From contig CBDCPE010000004.1 of NCBI GenBank assembly GCA_965220055.1, positions 1,116,001 through 1,180,000 of the forward strand: a DNA stretch of 64,000 bases, in the 5' to 3' direction. Source of the DNA: Bin87 sp965220055 (GTDB lineage Bacteria; Chloroflexota; Dehalococcoidia; Lucifugimonadales; UBA3495). The position numbers were made by a program, and so were the translations under genes. The notes beneath the pieces are model-generated. The model did no database searches. It worked only from the letters and a program-made list of their open reading frames with translations, and was not told the origin of the DNA. Positions 1 through 7,662 of the stretch are shown piece after piece; position 1 is the stretch's first letter, and every line of letters begins with the position of its first letter.

Positions 1-1
1 G

Positions 2-625
2 GATGGACAGGTCGCCGCCATGAGCTACCACGCCACTGGCTATATCGGCACCGGCATCGAGCCCCATCGCCTGGGATCCGGCCATCCCAGCCTGGTGCCT
101 TACCAAAGCTTCAAGGCCTCCGACGGCTTTTTCATCCTGGGGGTAGCCAACCCGAACCTTTGGGAGCGGTTCTGTAACGCAATCGGGCATCCCGACTTGA
201 AGGACGATCCCAAGTTTGCCACGAATCCCGATCGGGTGGCGCACCGTGGCGAGATGGTTGACCTTTTGAACGGCATTTTCTCCACCAACTCCGTGGCGCA
301 CTGGGTAAAGGTGATCGATGAGGCGGGAGTTCCCGTGGGACCGATCAACAAAACATCGGACGTGGTGGCTGATGAACAGGTCAATGCCAGGGAAATGTTC
401 CTGGAGATCAACCATCCCCACGTGCCGGACCTTCGGGTTCCCAACTCGCCGATAAAGCTACAGGGGACTCCGGCCCAACTGCGAATGGCCCCTCCGCTTT
501 TGGGCGAACACAATGAAGAAGTGTTGGCGGAGATCGGTTACGACTCCGAGGCTTTTGCCAGGCTAAGGGATTCGGGAGCCGTGGGAGAACCTGGCAAAGA
601 ACCCAGCGGGGTCGGTGGTCACTGA
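2..625 (+). CDS. CaiB/BaiF family CoA-transferase, C-terminal part (5' cut by window edge)
   Basis: The open frame runs in from the left edge with no start codon, so only about the last 205 residues are present. They resemble the C-terminal half of class III CoA-transferases, which move CoA between carboxylic acids: a GHPSLVPYQ segment, a ...GFFILGVANPNLWERFC segment, and the closing pattern PPLLGEHNEEVLAEIGYD typical of the family. The catalytic Asp of the family would lie upstream of the window. Substrate cannot be inferred. TGA stop at 623-625. Confidence 0.85.
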   Translation, partial: DGQVAAMSYHATGYIGTGIEPHRLGSGHPSLVPYQSFKASDGFFILGVANPNLWERFCNAIGHPDLKDDPKFATNPDRVAHRGEMVDLLNGIFSTNSVAHWVKVIDEAGVPVGPINKTSDVVADEQVNAREMFLEINHPHVPDLRVPNSPIKLQGTPAQLRMAPPLLGEHNEEVLAEIGYDSEAFARLRDSGAVGEPGKEPSGVGGH

Positions 626-646
626 TCCCAGTTGGTTCGCACAACG

Positions 647-697
647 CACGTTATGTAGACGGCACGCACAAAATTGAGGCTTCTTTTACATAACGTG
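647..697. repeat. 11-bp inverted repeat with 29-bp spacer
   Basis: Arms CACGTTATGTA (647-657) and TACATAACGTG (687-697) are perfect inverted copies between the CoA-transferase stop and the tRNA promoter. No T-run follows, so this is not a typical terminator. It could be an operator or the remnant ends of a small element. Confidence 0.5.
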
Positions 698-767
698 TGC
701 CCATTGACCCGGCCAGCCAATGTGCCGGGTCCGTCCTTGTCTTGCCTCTCGCGAAGCCGTGTACCGG

Positions 768-796
768 TTGCCGTGTGGGCACGCCAGGGCTATAAT
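768..796 (+). promoter_or_regulatory. Sigma-70 type promoter of the tRNA cluster
   Basis: TTGCCG at 768-773 and TATAAT at 791-796 are separated by 17 bases. The predicted start near 803 lies about 15 bases before the first tRNA, as expected for a tRNA operon promoter. Confidence 0.8.
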
Positions 797-817
797 ATTT
801 GCCAATAGGTCACGCTC

Positions 818-893
818 GGGCGGTTAGCTCAGCGGTTAGAGCGCCTCGTTCACACCGAGGAGGTCGGAGGTTCAAATCCTCCATCGCCCACCA
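818..893 (+). tRNA. tRNA-Val (anticodon CAC)
   Basis: Cloverleaf with acceptor GGGCGGT/ATCGCCC, anticodon loop TTCACAC (anticodon CAC), T-loop TTCAAAT, discriminator A890 and an encoded CCA at 891-893. First of four tRNAs transcribed together. Confidence 0.95.
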
Positions 894-930
894 TACCGGC
901 CGCAGCGGGACCAAAAACGGAAACCACCTT

Positions 931-1016
931 GCCGAGGTGGCGAAACGGCAGACGCGCTGCGTTCAGGGCGCAGTGTCCTTTAGGACGTGTGGGTTCAAAT
1001 CCCTCCCTCGGCACCA
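931..1016 (+). tRNA. tRNA-Leu (anticodon CAG)
   Basis: Class II tRNA with a long variable arm. Acceptor GCCGAGG/CCTCGGC, anticodon loop TTCAGGG (anticodon CAG), T-loop TTCAAAT, discriminator A1013 and encoded CCA. Confidence 0.95.
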
Positions 1017-1027
1017 ATTTCCGACGC

Positions 1028-1103
1028 GCGCTTGTAGCTCAGCGGATAGAGCGCTGCCCTGCGGAGGCAGAGGTCGTGAGTTCGAATCTCGCCAAGCGCA
1101 CCA
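1028..1103 (+). tRNA. tRNA-Arg (anticodon GCG)
   Basis: Acceptor GCGCTTG/CAAGCGC, anticodon loop CTGCGGA (anticodon GCG), T-loop TTCGAAT, discriminator A1100 and encoded CCA. A GCG anticodon would be ACG (inosine) in many bacteria. Confidence 0.93.
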
Positions 1104-1130
1104 TTTCTTTGTCTGCGTGGGACGTCTCCC

Positions 1131-1207
1131 GGGCGGTTGGCTCAGATGGTTAGAGCGTCTGCTTTACACGCAGAAGGCCGGGGGTTCGAGTCCCTCACCG
1201 CCCACCA
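1131..1207 (+). tRNA. tRNA-Val (anticodon TAC)
   Basis: Acceptor GGGCGGT/ACCGCCC, anticodon loop TTTACAC (anticodon TAC), T-loop TTCGAGT, discriminator A1204 and encoded CCA. Last of the cluster. It has the same acceptor family as the first tRNA-Val but reads GTA. Confidence 0.95.
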
Positions 1208-1330
1208 TTTCCTCAATATCTGCCTGTGCCGGGACGCCGACAGCCGTGCTCGTCCCGCTGACCCGCGCGTTATTTTAGAGACGTTGCTGGCGCGTCCTTC
1301 CTCGTCGGAAAGCAATGGGATTCTGACCTC

Positions 1331-1654
1331 ATGATGGAACACCAGGGCATACGCTGGGGCTACGTGTTCTTGCGCGCTCCGAATTTTCTCAGCGGGGAGG
1401 ACCGCGACTCGCTCATGACGACTGCGGTTGAAATGTATCTTTCCGGTGAACCGGAGCGCGATATTCAGAGCGAAGGATACGAGGGGCGCGTCTACACCGA
1501 ACGGCGCTTCGAAATGCTGGGCGCGTTCGGCGGGCAACGTTTCGACGCCGAACTCGAAACCTCCCACGGCCGCGACACCGCTACTTTTCTGGTCAACGAG
1601 CGAACCCGTGGTGTCGGCGGTGGCGTCGGTGGCGTCGGTTTCTCGCGAAACTAG
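1331..1654 (+). CDS. Hypothetical protein (107 aa)
   Basis: Small protein of mixed composition (WGYVFLRAPNFLSGEDRD near the N-terminus) ending in a Gly/Val-rich tail. No domain is recognised. Two consecutive ATG codons could start it, and no strong ribosome binding site is visible. The opposite strand is open too, but that reading contains the well-known artefact produced by translating a tRNA. This frame is the more protein-like of the two, with moderate support only. Confidence 0.45.
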   Translation: MMEHQGIRWGYVFLRAPNFLSGEDRDSLMTTAVEMYLSGEPERDIQSEGYEGRVYTERRFEMLGAFGGQRFDAELETSHGRDTATFLVNERTRGVGGGVGGVGFSRN

Positions 1655-1776
1655 GTCCGGCTGGCACCCGCCCCGACGCAGCGACCCGTCTGCATACCGA
1701 TAAGGGTCGACGGCCGGCGATGTGATATATTGGGCCAAACCTCGGCGTGGCAACCGGGCACGGAGGCGGTCAACTT

Positions 1777-2727
1777 ATGCCAGAGGATCTGTTCACCTTT
1801 ACCGACAAGCCGAAAGTCAGCTATCTGCTGGCCGGTTGGCGGCGCCAATGGTCCAATGGGGGCCGTATCTCCAGCGGTTTGCCGCGCTATCTCATTGACA
1901 CCAACAGCGGACGCCAGTTCGGTCAATTCAGCGAATATGTCAACCGAATGTGCTACCCGTTTCAGGTCGCGGGTACGCACGATGCGTTCCGACCCTCAGC
2001 GGCCTTCAACGAAGGCTTGCCCAGCGTGGCGATGTCGCGGCAGAACTCTTTCTACGAAATTGGCAGCGGCCTGGTGGTCTTCCTGGGCGAGGAACCCTGG
2101 TACCGCCTGGACATCTACGCAGAAGCTTTTTTCTCGGCAATCAAGGAATTGGGTATTCAGCAAACCGTTGCCGTAGAGGGTGTCAACGGGCCAGCTCCTC
2201 CGGATTTGGAACGGCGCATCACTTGCGTGTATTCCCGTCCCGAAATGCGCGAACAGTTGGAGCGTCACGGAGTCCAATTCAGCAGTTATGGTAGTCGTGG
2301 CCGGCAGGGGCCAACCATCGGTATGGCCCTGGTATCCGCCGCCCACTACCAGTATCCGGATGTGCAGATGTTCCGCATGGGAGCCATGGCCCCCATGTAC
2401 CCCTTTATGACCAGCAACAACAACCAACTGGGCATCACCCAGGACCACCGGGCCTACTACGACATATTGCGCCGCGTCAGGTCACTGTTCAAGATAGAGA
2501 TGGACCTGTCCGAGTTGGAGCAGATGGGCAATCGGGAGTCGCAGGAACTTCTGGACAACCTGGAACGGCTCGGTCGTACCAACAGCGAAGCGAAGCAGAT
2601 AATCGATCAGGTTCGTCTCGACTACCAGTACACGCCTTATGTTGAGCCGGTTGATCTGGATCCCGCGTTGGACCAGGCTCTGGAGAACATCCTCAGGGAC
2701 ATCGGGGAACCGGGCCAGGATACATGA
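1777..2727 (+). CDS. PAC2 family protein
   Basis: About 316 residues resembling the PAC2 (proteasome-assembly-chaperone-like) family, whose bacterial members occur mostly in Actinobacteria and Chloroflexota and lack a settled function. Family-like features are the early GW(R)RQWSNGG segment, the VAVEGVNGPAPPD turn and GMALVSAAHYQYPDVQMFRMGAMAPMYP-type central strands, followed by a helical C-terminus. The ATG at 1777 is preferred over one 30 bases upstream because GGAGGCGG (1762-1769) sits just before it. The gene ends in a strong terminator at 2757-2790. Confidence 0.75.
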   Translation: MPEDLFTFTDKPKVSYLLAGWRRQWSNGGRISSGLPRYLIDTNSGRQFGQFSEYVNRMCYPFQVAGTHDAFRPSAAFNEGLPSVAMSRQNSFYEIGSGLVVFLGEEPWYRLDIYAEAFFSAIKELGIQQTVAVEGVNGPAPPDLERRITCVYSRPEMREQLERHGVQFSSYGSRGRQGPTIGMALVSAAHYQYPDVQMFRMGAMAPMYPFMTSNNNQLGITQDHRAYYDILRRVRSLFKIEMDLSELEQMGNRESQELLDNLERLGRTNSEAKQIIDQVRLDYQYTPYVEPVDLDPALDQALENILRDIGEPGQDT

Positions 2728-2744
2728 TCCTTGGGTTCGCGGGT

Positions 2745-4127
2745 TTACACCACGGGCCAGCGTGGCGCAAAAGCCACGCTGGTTCTTTTTAACAGCGCCT
2801 CGCCTCTGGTTTGAACCTCTTCCACCAACGCCGCTTCATCTACGAACAGCGGCCGGTGATCGCCCACGACTACCTTGCCGTCTACGATGACCGTGTGAAC
2901 GCTGCGTCCGTCCGCGTTGTAAACCAGGCTGTTGATCGGATTGTGCAAAGCCCCCCATTCGGCCCGGCGAGTGTCAAACAACACCAGATCCGCCGCTTTT
3001 CCCGGTTCGACAGAGCCTATCAGGTGGTCCATACCCAGAGCGGCCGCGCCCCCGATCGTGCCAAGCTCGAGCGCCGTTTCCGCCGGTATCATGCTCACAT
3101 CCCGCCGGCCGTCCTTGTACAACACCGCGGCCAGGTATACCGAGCGCAAGGTTTCAAGCAGGTTGGAATTGTTGCCGGCGTCGGTGCCCAGGCCCACGGT
3201 GGCCCCGAATTCCAGCAGCTCGGGAAGCAAACCGTGCGATGCAGTCCCAGCCCCGCCTTTGACCGCGGCGGTCGGGCACATCACCACGGCGGACCCGCGA
3301 TCAGCGATCAGTTTGGCTTCGTCTGTGTCGATGCCGAGGCAGTGCGCCAGCGTCATGCGCGTGTTGAGCGCCCCGCAACGATCGAGGTACTCGGTGGGAG
3401 AGCAGCCGTGGGTGCGGCGGCACTCTGCTATCCATCGAGGCCCGTTCGTAAAGTGCAGCGTGGATCGTGTTTCATGGTCGGCGGCGATCCGGTCGCAGGC
3501 AGCCAGCAATTCGGGTGTGCAGAACTCCGCTGAGAACGGCATCGACCACGCGGACACCAGATCGCCGGGCAGGCGATCGGCCAGCGAAACGACGTCTTCA
3601 GTAGCCTGGATCGCCGCATCGGTTCCGTAAACCGGCAAGTTCAGCGGATTGGGCCGATCCTGCACACTGCGACCAATCACGATGCGGCAGCCGGCCAGAT
3701 CGTAGGCGGCCAGGCATTCATCGAGATGGGTGGTCGTCCCCGGGTCAATAAACGTGGTGGTCCCATATTTCAACAGCTCGACGATGGCGAGTAGCGAGGT
3801 TGCGTATTCGTCATCTGCGGTCATCGCCTGCTGCAGCCGAAACACGTTGGGCAGGTATTCCGCTCCGAGATCATCCGGAAACAGGCCCCGCGCGGCGTGG
3901 GCGTAGCTGATGTGCATGTGCCCGTTGACGAATCCCGGCGTGAGCACGATGCCAGACCCGTCAATGGTACGGTCGGCCGTAACGGACGCGAGATCGGCGG
4001 CCTTGCCGACTTGGCTGATACGGTTCCCGGTTATGACAACCGAACCGTCGGCCACAATGCGTCGCTCCGGGTCCATCGTGACGATGTAGCGCGCGCCGTC
4101 AATCTTCAGGGTAGTGGGATCGCTCAT
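2745..4127 (-). CDS. Amidohydrolase family protein (metal-dependent deaminase-like)
   Basis: 460 residues of the cytosine-deaminase/chlorohydrolase branch of the amidohydrolase superfamily, which uses a metal-bound water to deaminate or hydrolyse ring substrates. Visible landmarks: metal ligands H70 and H72 in NGHMHIS, a later LHFTNG histidine, LAHCLGI, and the aspartate of LGTDAGNNSNLL. The C-terminal beta sandwich contains GSVEPGKAADLVLFD. Substrate is unknown; S-adenosylhomocysteine/methylthioadenosine deaminases and atrazine-type hydrolases are relatives. The extreme C-terminus is encoded by the neighbouring gene's terminator hairpin. Downstream of, and probably cotranscribed with, the nitroreductase (15-base gap). 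Confidence 0.85.
   Translation of the reverse strand: MSDPTTLKIDGARYIVTMDPERRIVADGSVVITGNRISQVGKAADLASVTADRTIDGSGIVLTPGFVNGHMHISYAHAARGLFPDDLGAEYLPNVFRLQQAMTADDEYATSLLAIVELLKYGTTTFIDPGTTTHLDECLAAYDLAGCRIVIGRSVQDRPNPLNLPVYGTDAAIQATEDVVSLADRLPGDLVSAWSMPFSAEFCTPELLAACDRIAADHETRSTLHFTNGPRWIAECRRTHGCSPTEYLDRCGALNTRMTLAHCLGIDTDEAKLIADRGSAVVMCPTAAVKGGAGTASHGLLPELLEFGATVGLGTDAGNNSNLLETLRSVYLAAVLYKDGRRDVSMIPAETALELGTIGGAAALGMDHLIGSVEPGKAADLVLFDTRRAEWGALHNPINSLVYNADGRSVHTVIVDGKVVVGDHRPLFVDEAALVEEVQTRGEALLKRTSVAFAPRWPVV
2757..2790 (+). terminator. Rho-independent terminator inside the convergent gene
   Basis: CCAGCGTGGC (2757-2766), loop GCAAAA, GCCACGCTGG (2773-2782), then TTCTTTTT. It serves the plus-strand PAC2 gene. 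The same bases encode roughly the last dozen residues of the minus-strand amidohydrolase. Confidence 0.88.
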
Positions 4128-4142
4128 CAGGACTCCTGGCGG

Positions 4143-4778
4143 TTAGTCGGCCCAATCGCGGAAACCCCAGCGGTTGAACGAAGTGACATCCGACGGCGGG
4201 CGGCGGTTTGTGGGGCCGAAACTGCCTCGAGGGTATCCGACCGGGGTCAAGCATATCATCTCCGCAGACTGCGGCAGCCCCAGAAGCTCGCGTACCTCGT
4301 CCTCCTTGCGATTGAGGACGGTTGTGATGCGCGTGCCAAGTCCCAGGGCCCGTCCGGCCAGGAAAAGGTTCTGGATCGCGGGCCAAACGGATGCCGCGTG
4401 ACGTCCGCGCTCGATGGGCTCATCCGGCTGGAAGCCGCTGCCGCGCGAGTGATCCGCGCACACCACGATCATCGCCGGAACTTCGGGCATGTGATGCGCC
4501 AGGTACCTGGCGTGGCGATAAACGCGCGACTCGGTCGGCGATGGCTCCCAGCCCATAGCGTCCAGCCAGGTGTTCTTGTACAACTCTCCGAGGGCGCTCA
4601 CCGTGTCCGGGTCGTTCACGACCACAAACTCCCACGGCTGCGTATTGCCGCCGTTGGGCGCGCGAACCGCAGCGTCGATCATTTGCTGGATCGCGGATTG
4701 CGGCACCGGGTCCGGCTTGTAGCGGGTGATCTGGCGCTGACTGTAGATTGCCTCAAACAGGTCGAATTGATCAGCCAT
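4143..4778 (-). CDS. Nitroreductase family protein
   Basis: 211 residues of the FMN-dependent nitroreductase fold, which reduces nitro or quinone-like compounds with NAD(P)H. Seen: the N-terminal IYSQRQITRYKPDPVP (the SRRSIR-type FMN phosphate-binding segment), APNGGNTQPWEFVVV, and a C-terminal GLGTRITTVLNRKEDEVRELLGLP helix-turn. The ATG at 4778 has GAGGAGGAA just upstream; the frame stays open 21 codons further but without a better site. The DMT exporter lies just upstream on the same strand. Confidence 0.88.
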   Translation of the reverse strand: MADQFDLFEAIYSQRQITRYKPDPVPQSAIQQMIDAAVRAPNGGNTQPWEFVVVNDPDTVSALGELYKNTWLDAMGWEPSPTESRVYRHARYLAHHMPEVPAMIVVCADHSRGSGFQPDEPIERGRHAASVWPAIQNLFLAGRALGLGTRITTVLNRKEDEVRELLGLPQSAEMICLTPVGYPRGSFGPTNRRPPSDVTSFNRWGFRDWAD

Positions 4779-4847
4779 GGTGTTCCTCCTCGAGCAGCAT
4801 TGGTTGCTAACGGCGTCGAGCCCATTATATCCGCTGCTCACCGCACG

Positions 4848-5732
4848 TTACCGGAAGGCGGTAATCAGCACCAACCCCGCGACTATCATTGCCGCGCCTA
4901 TCAACCTACCGGGGGTAATCCGCTCTTTCAACACGACGACGCCGAGCAGGACCGCGAACAGCAAGCCCACCTCCCGAGCCGGCGCGACGTAGCTGGCGTC
5001 CGTAAAGCGCATCGCCGTTAGCACCAACCCGTAGGCAAGGAACAAAAGGCCCGACGCGGCGGCGACCGCCCGCATCCCACCCCGCCATTCTTGGGCCACC
5101 GCAGACGCTCCGTGCGCCCTCAGAATGTACGGCAGCATCCCCACGGCCACGCCGCACGTCATCAGATACAGGTACAGGAACGGGCTCACATAGGACACTC
5201 CCTGTTTGTCGACCAAGGTATACAGCGCGATGCAGAGTCCGGTTACCAGGGCATAGCCGATCCCCGACCTGGTAACCGAGAGTTCGCCGGCAACGATGCT
5301 GCGAACCCGGCCCCACCAAGCCATGGTATAGATACCGACCACGATGATCCCGATGCCCGCCCACGCCGGGACGGTGACGGTCTCCCCAAGGGCTAGAACG
5401 GCCAGCACCGGCACCAGGCCCGGCCCACATCCCCTGGCAATTGGATAGGCCACTGATAGATCCGCGCGCGCCAAACTGCGTCCCAAGCTGAGGAAATAAC
5501 AGATGTGTACGAGAGCAGAAGCAACGATGAACCAGAGCCCGACCGGCTCGAAGTGAGTCCGGAACGCGAGGACGGCGGCAATGGGCGCCGCACCAACCGC
5601 GCCGGCGGCCGATAACCACCAGACGAACACTTCCTGCCGGTGTGCGCGCTTGAGCAGCAGGTTCCAGGTGGCGTGGGCGACGGCAGACACCAATACCAGC
5701 ACCAACGCCGTGAGTGTCGTCGAATCCAGCAT
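4848..5732 (-). CDS. EamA/DMT superfamily transporter
   Basis: 294 residues with ten evident hydrophobic segments arranged as two five-helix EamA halves. Landmarks are AHATWNLLLKRA at the start of the first repeat and VAPAREVGLLFAVLLGVVVLKERITPGRLIGAAMIVAGLVL closing the second. It is predicted to be an inner-membrane metabolite exporter; the substrate is not readable. It lies just outside the left boundary of the integrated element. Confidence 0.88.
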   Translation of the reverse strand: MLDSTTLTALVLVLVSAVAHATWNLLLKRAHRQEVFVWWLSAAGAVGAAPIAAVLAFRTHFEPVGLWFIVASALVHICYFLSLGRSLARADLSVAYPIARGCGPGLVPVLAVLALGETVTVPAWAGIGIIVVGIYTMAWWGRVRSIVAGELSVTRSGIGYALVTGLCIALYTLVDKQGVSYVSPFLYLYLMTCGVAVGMLPYILRAHGASAVAQEWRGGMRAVAAASGLLFLAYGLVLTAMRFTDASYVAPAREVGLLFAVLLGVVVLKERITPGRLIGAAMIVAGLVLITAFR

Positions 5733-5806
5733 GGCAACGCCCGAAGACCAGCCGAAAAATCAATCCGCCGACGTCATTGCGATGGCGTCGGCGTGATCAA
5801 TTGGTG

Positions 5807-5819
5807 GTGGCGCATAGGG
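5807..5819. other. Left attachment site (att core)
   Basis: GTGGCGCATAGGG here is identical to 16358-16370. On the minus strand the bases just outside it read ...GCGCC-A-CCA, which is what the 3' end of tRNA-Glu with an encoded CCA would look like. This suggests that the original tRNA end was cut here. Confidence 0.75.
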
Positions 5820-5844
5820 CAACCGTGATAGAGTTTCACGGTTG
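5820..5844. repeat. Inverted repeat next to the att core
   Basis: CAACCGTGA (5820-5828) and TCACGGTTG (5836-5844), perfect 9-bp arms around 7 bases, immediately inside the left att core. It may be a recombination-directionality or integrase accessory site. Confidence 0.55.
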
Positions 5845-5947
5845 ACCATCAAACGCCGTAAAGTAGCACGGCTAATCTGTTTTGTTCAGGGATTGGCTTG
5901 ATTATTGTTCCTTGACGTTTCACCGGGTTTCATGTAATCTCGCTTAT

Positions 5948-5960
5948 AAAGTGATACACG
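5948..5960. repeat. 13-bp direct repeat shared with the right end (possible integrase arm site)
   Basis: AAAGTGATACACG at 5948-5960 recurs exactly at 16301-16313, and a partial copy (GGTGATACG) follows at 5962. Paired short direct repeats inside both ends are typical of arm-type integrase sites. The left copy overlaps the integrase ribosome binding site, so integrase binding could limit its own translation or transcription. Confidence 0.5.
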
Positions 5961-5971
5961 AGGTGATACGA

Positions 5972-7141
5972 ATGGAACGACCCAAGACCCTTACGGCCGC
6001 TTTTGTTCGGACAGTTTCGCTACCCGGCCGCTATGGAGACGGACGCGGATCGTGCGGATTATATCTGCGCGTCCATTCCACGGCAAACGGGCGTGTCTCC
6101 CGGAGCTGGGGCCAGCGCATACGGATTGGCGGCCGGATCACCAACTTGGGGTTGGGGAGTTTCCCAGCGGCGACGTTGGCGACGGCGCGGGCGCGGGCAG
6201 TCAAGAATGCCCAGCTGATAACCGAGGGCGGCGATCCCAGGGCGCCGGTTGCCACGATCCCGACTTTTGCCGACGCCGCGGAGATCGTGATAGGCATTCA
6301 CGCCGAGGGTTGGAAAGACGGCGGGCGGCAAGCCGGGATCTGGCGATCATCGCTGGAACGCTACGCCTACCCGACCATCGGCGGCAAGCTGGTGTCAGAT
6401 GTAACGACAGCCGACGTTATGACAATTCTGGCCCCTGAGTGGACCGCCAAGCGCGAAACGATGATGCGCTTACGCCGGCGGATGTCTGCGATCTTCAAGT
6501 GGGCCGTTGCCCAGGAATACCGGGCGGACAACCCGGCCGGCGACAGCATCGGGGCCGCGTTGCCAAAAACAGGGGCCCGGGTTACTCACCAGCGGGCGCT
6601 ACCCCATGTCGAGGTTGCGGGGGCGATTGCCACGATCCGCGATAGCGGCGCGTGGCCGGCAACGAAGCTCGCTTTTGAGCTACTGGTACTCACGGCAACC
6701 CGTAGCGGCGAAACCCGCCTTGCCACTTGGGACGAAATCGACCTCGATAACCGCGTTTGGGAAATTCCCGCCGAGCGCACGAAAACTGGTAACGAGCATC
6801 GCGTGCCGCTGGCCGATGCTGCCCTGGACGTGCTCACGGCGGCGCGGGAGCTGTCGGACAGTGAAGGGCTGATATTCCCGTCGCCGCGTGGCAAGGCGCT
6901 ATCCGACGCCACGATCAGCAAATTGGTACGGGAGAACGGGATTGCCGCCGTTCCGCATGGGATGCGGAGCAGTTTCAGGGACTGGTGCGGAGACAACGGC
7001 GTTGCCCGCGAGGTTGCGGAGGCTTGCCTGGCGCACGAGGTCGGCGGCGTTGAAGGGGCATATTTCCGATCCGATCTTTTCGAGCGTCGTCGGGATGTTA
7101 TGGATCAATGGGCGAGCTATGTTGCTCCAGCGAGTGAATAG
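5972..7141 (+). CDS. Tyrosine-type site-specific integrase
   Basis: 389 residues. The N-terminal ~90 residues (LYLRVHSTANG...RIGGRITNLGLGSFPAATLATARARA) match the DUF4102 arm-binding domain of P4-like integrases. A SAM-like core-binding domain follows, then the catalytic domain with R244 (TATRSGETR), K271 region, H329-x-x-R332 (HGMRSSFRDW), H355 (ACLAHEVGG) and the nucleophile Y364 (GAYFRSDLFERRR). The start at 5972 follows GAGGTG with six intervening bases; a longer open frame begins at 5882 without such a site. It should catalyse integration at the tRNA-Glu 3' end. Confidence 0.95.
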   Translation: MERPKTLTAAFVRTVSLPGRYGDGRGSCGLYLRVHSTANGRVSRSWGQRIRIGGRITNLGLGSFPAATLATARARAVKNAQLITEGGDPRAPVATIPTFADAAEIVIGIHAEGWKDGGRQAGIWRSSLERYAYPTIGGKLVSDVTTADVMTILAPEWTAKRETMMRLRRRMSAIFKWAVAQEYRADNPAGDSIGAALPKTGARVTHQRALPHVEVAGAIATIRDSGAWPATKLAFELLVLTATRSGETRLATWDEIDLDNRVWEIPAERTKTGNEHRVPLADAALDVLTAARELSDSEGLIFPSPRGKALSDATISKLVRENGIAAVPHGMRSSFRDWCGDNGVAREVAEACLAHEVGGVEGAYFRSDLFERRRDVMDQWASYVAPASE

Positions 7142-7251
7142 GCCGAAACTTTTTGGGGCGGACGCATTTAGGTAGAAAAGTCTGGCATTTTCGCGGAAAT
7201 TCTAGACTTTTCCAGGATTTGTGAGGGCGACTACAATTGTCAGCCCCCACT

Positions 7252-7299
7252 GTAGGCAATCTGCCTACACTTTCGCGCCCCAAAGTGTAGGCGAAAGTG
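7252..7299. promoter_or_regulatory. Operator-like inverted repeats
   Basis: GTAGGCA-ATC-TGCCTAC (7252-7268) is a perfect short palindrome. CACTTTCGC (7268-7276) and GCGAAAGTG (7291-7299) form a second inverted pair, with GTGTAGGC repeated in between. The cluster abuts the -35 box at 7300, so a bound regulator, perhaps the AlpA-type protein or a helper-phage product, would block that promoter. Confidence 0.6.
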
Positions 7300-7328
7300 T
7301 TGACGCGCACAATTTGCAGTGCTATGGT
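7300..7328 (+). promoter_or_regulatory. Sigma-70 type promoter for the alpA-rep module
   Basis: TTGACG (7300-7305) and TATGGT (7323-7328) with 17 bases between. It lies 32 bases before the AlpA-type gene. Confidence 0.7.
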
Positions 7329-7359
7329 TGTTTTTGGTACCCCACTTTGGAGGTGAAAG

Positions 7360-7662
7360 ATGGTACAAAACGACCGACTGATGCGGGCCCCGGAGGTGTT
7401 GATGCTAACGGGAATGAGCCGGACTACTCTCTACCGGAGGGTATCCGCCGGCGACTTCCCAGTGGCGGTGAAACTCGGGCCCCGGGCGGTTGCCTGGCGC
7501 GCCAGCGAGATTGACGCATGGATGGAGGCGCTGCCGGCGAACGAAACCGGCGCAACAAATGACCCCGCGCGGCAACGCGGGGCCGACACGACAACCCGCC
7601 AATCAAACGGAGAATCGCATGGGCATTGTACCCACGGCGCGGGGGCCGCGCAACACGCCTGA
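7360..7662 (+). CDS. AlpA-family transcriptional regulator/excisionase
   Basis: 100 residues. The first ~60 form an AlpA/MerR-like winged helix-turn-helix: LMRAPEVLMLTGMSRTTLYRRVSAGDFPVAVKLGPRAVAWRASEIDAWMEAL, which is the classic pattern. In P4 and in phage-inducible islands AlpA activates the island and supports excision. The remaining ~40 residues are a polar tail of low complexity. GGAGGTGAAAG precedes the ATG at 7360. Its own promoter has an operator cluster upstream. Confidence 0.88.
   Translation: MVQNDRLMRAPEVLMLTGMSRTTLYRRVSAGDFPVAVKLGPRAVAWRASEIDAWMEALPANETGATNDPARQRGADTTTRQSNGESHGHCTHGAGAAQHA

Noticed and set aside
799..1334. Plus-strand ORFs across the tRNA cluster
   Set aside because: They are translations of the tRNA genes themselves (e.g. 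SSAVRAPRSHRGGRRFKSS) and not proteins.
1142..1753. 203-residue minus-strand ORF ending in ...RDSNPRPSACKADALT
   Set aside because: That ending is the well-known artefact of translating a tRNA gene (here tRNA-Val at 1131-1207) on the opposite strand.
3897..5021. 374-residue plus-strand ORF
   Set aside because: Antisense to the amidohydrolase, nitroreductase and transporter, all of which have clear family motifs.
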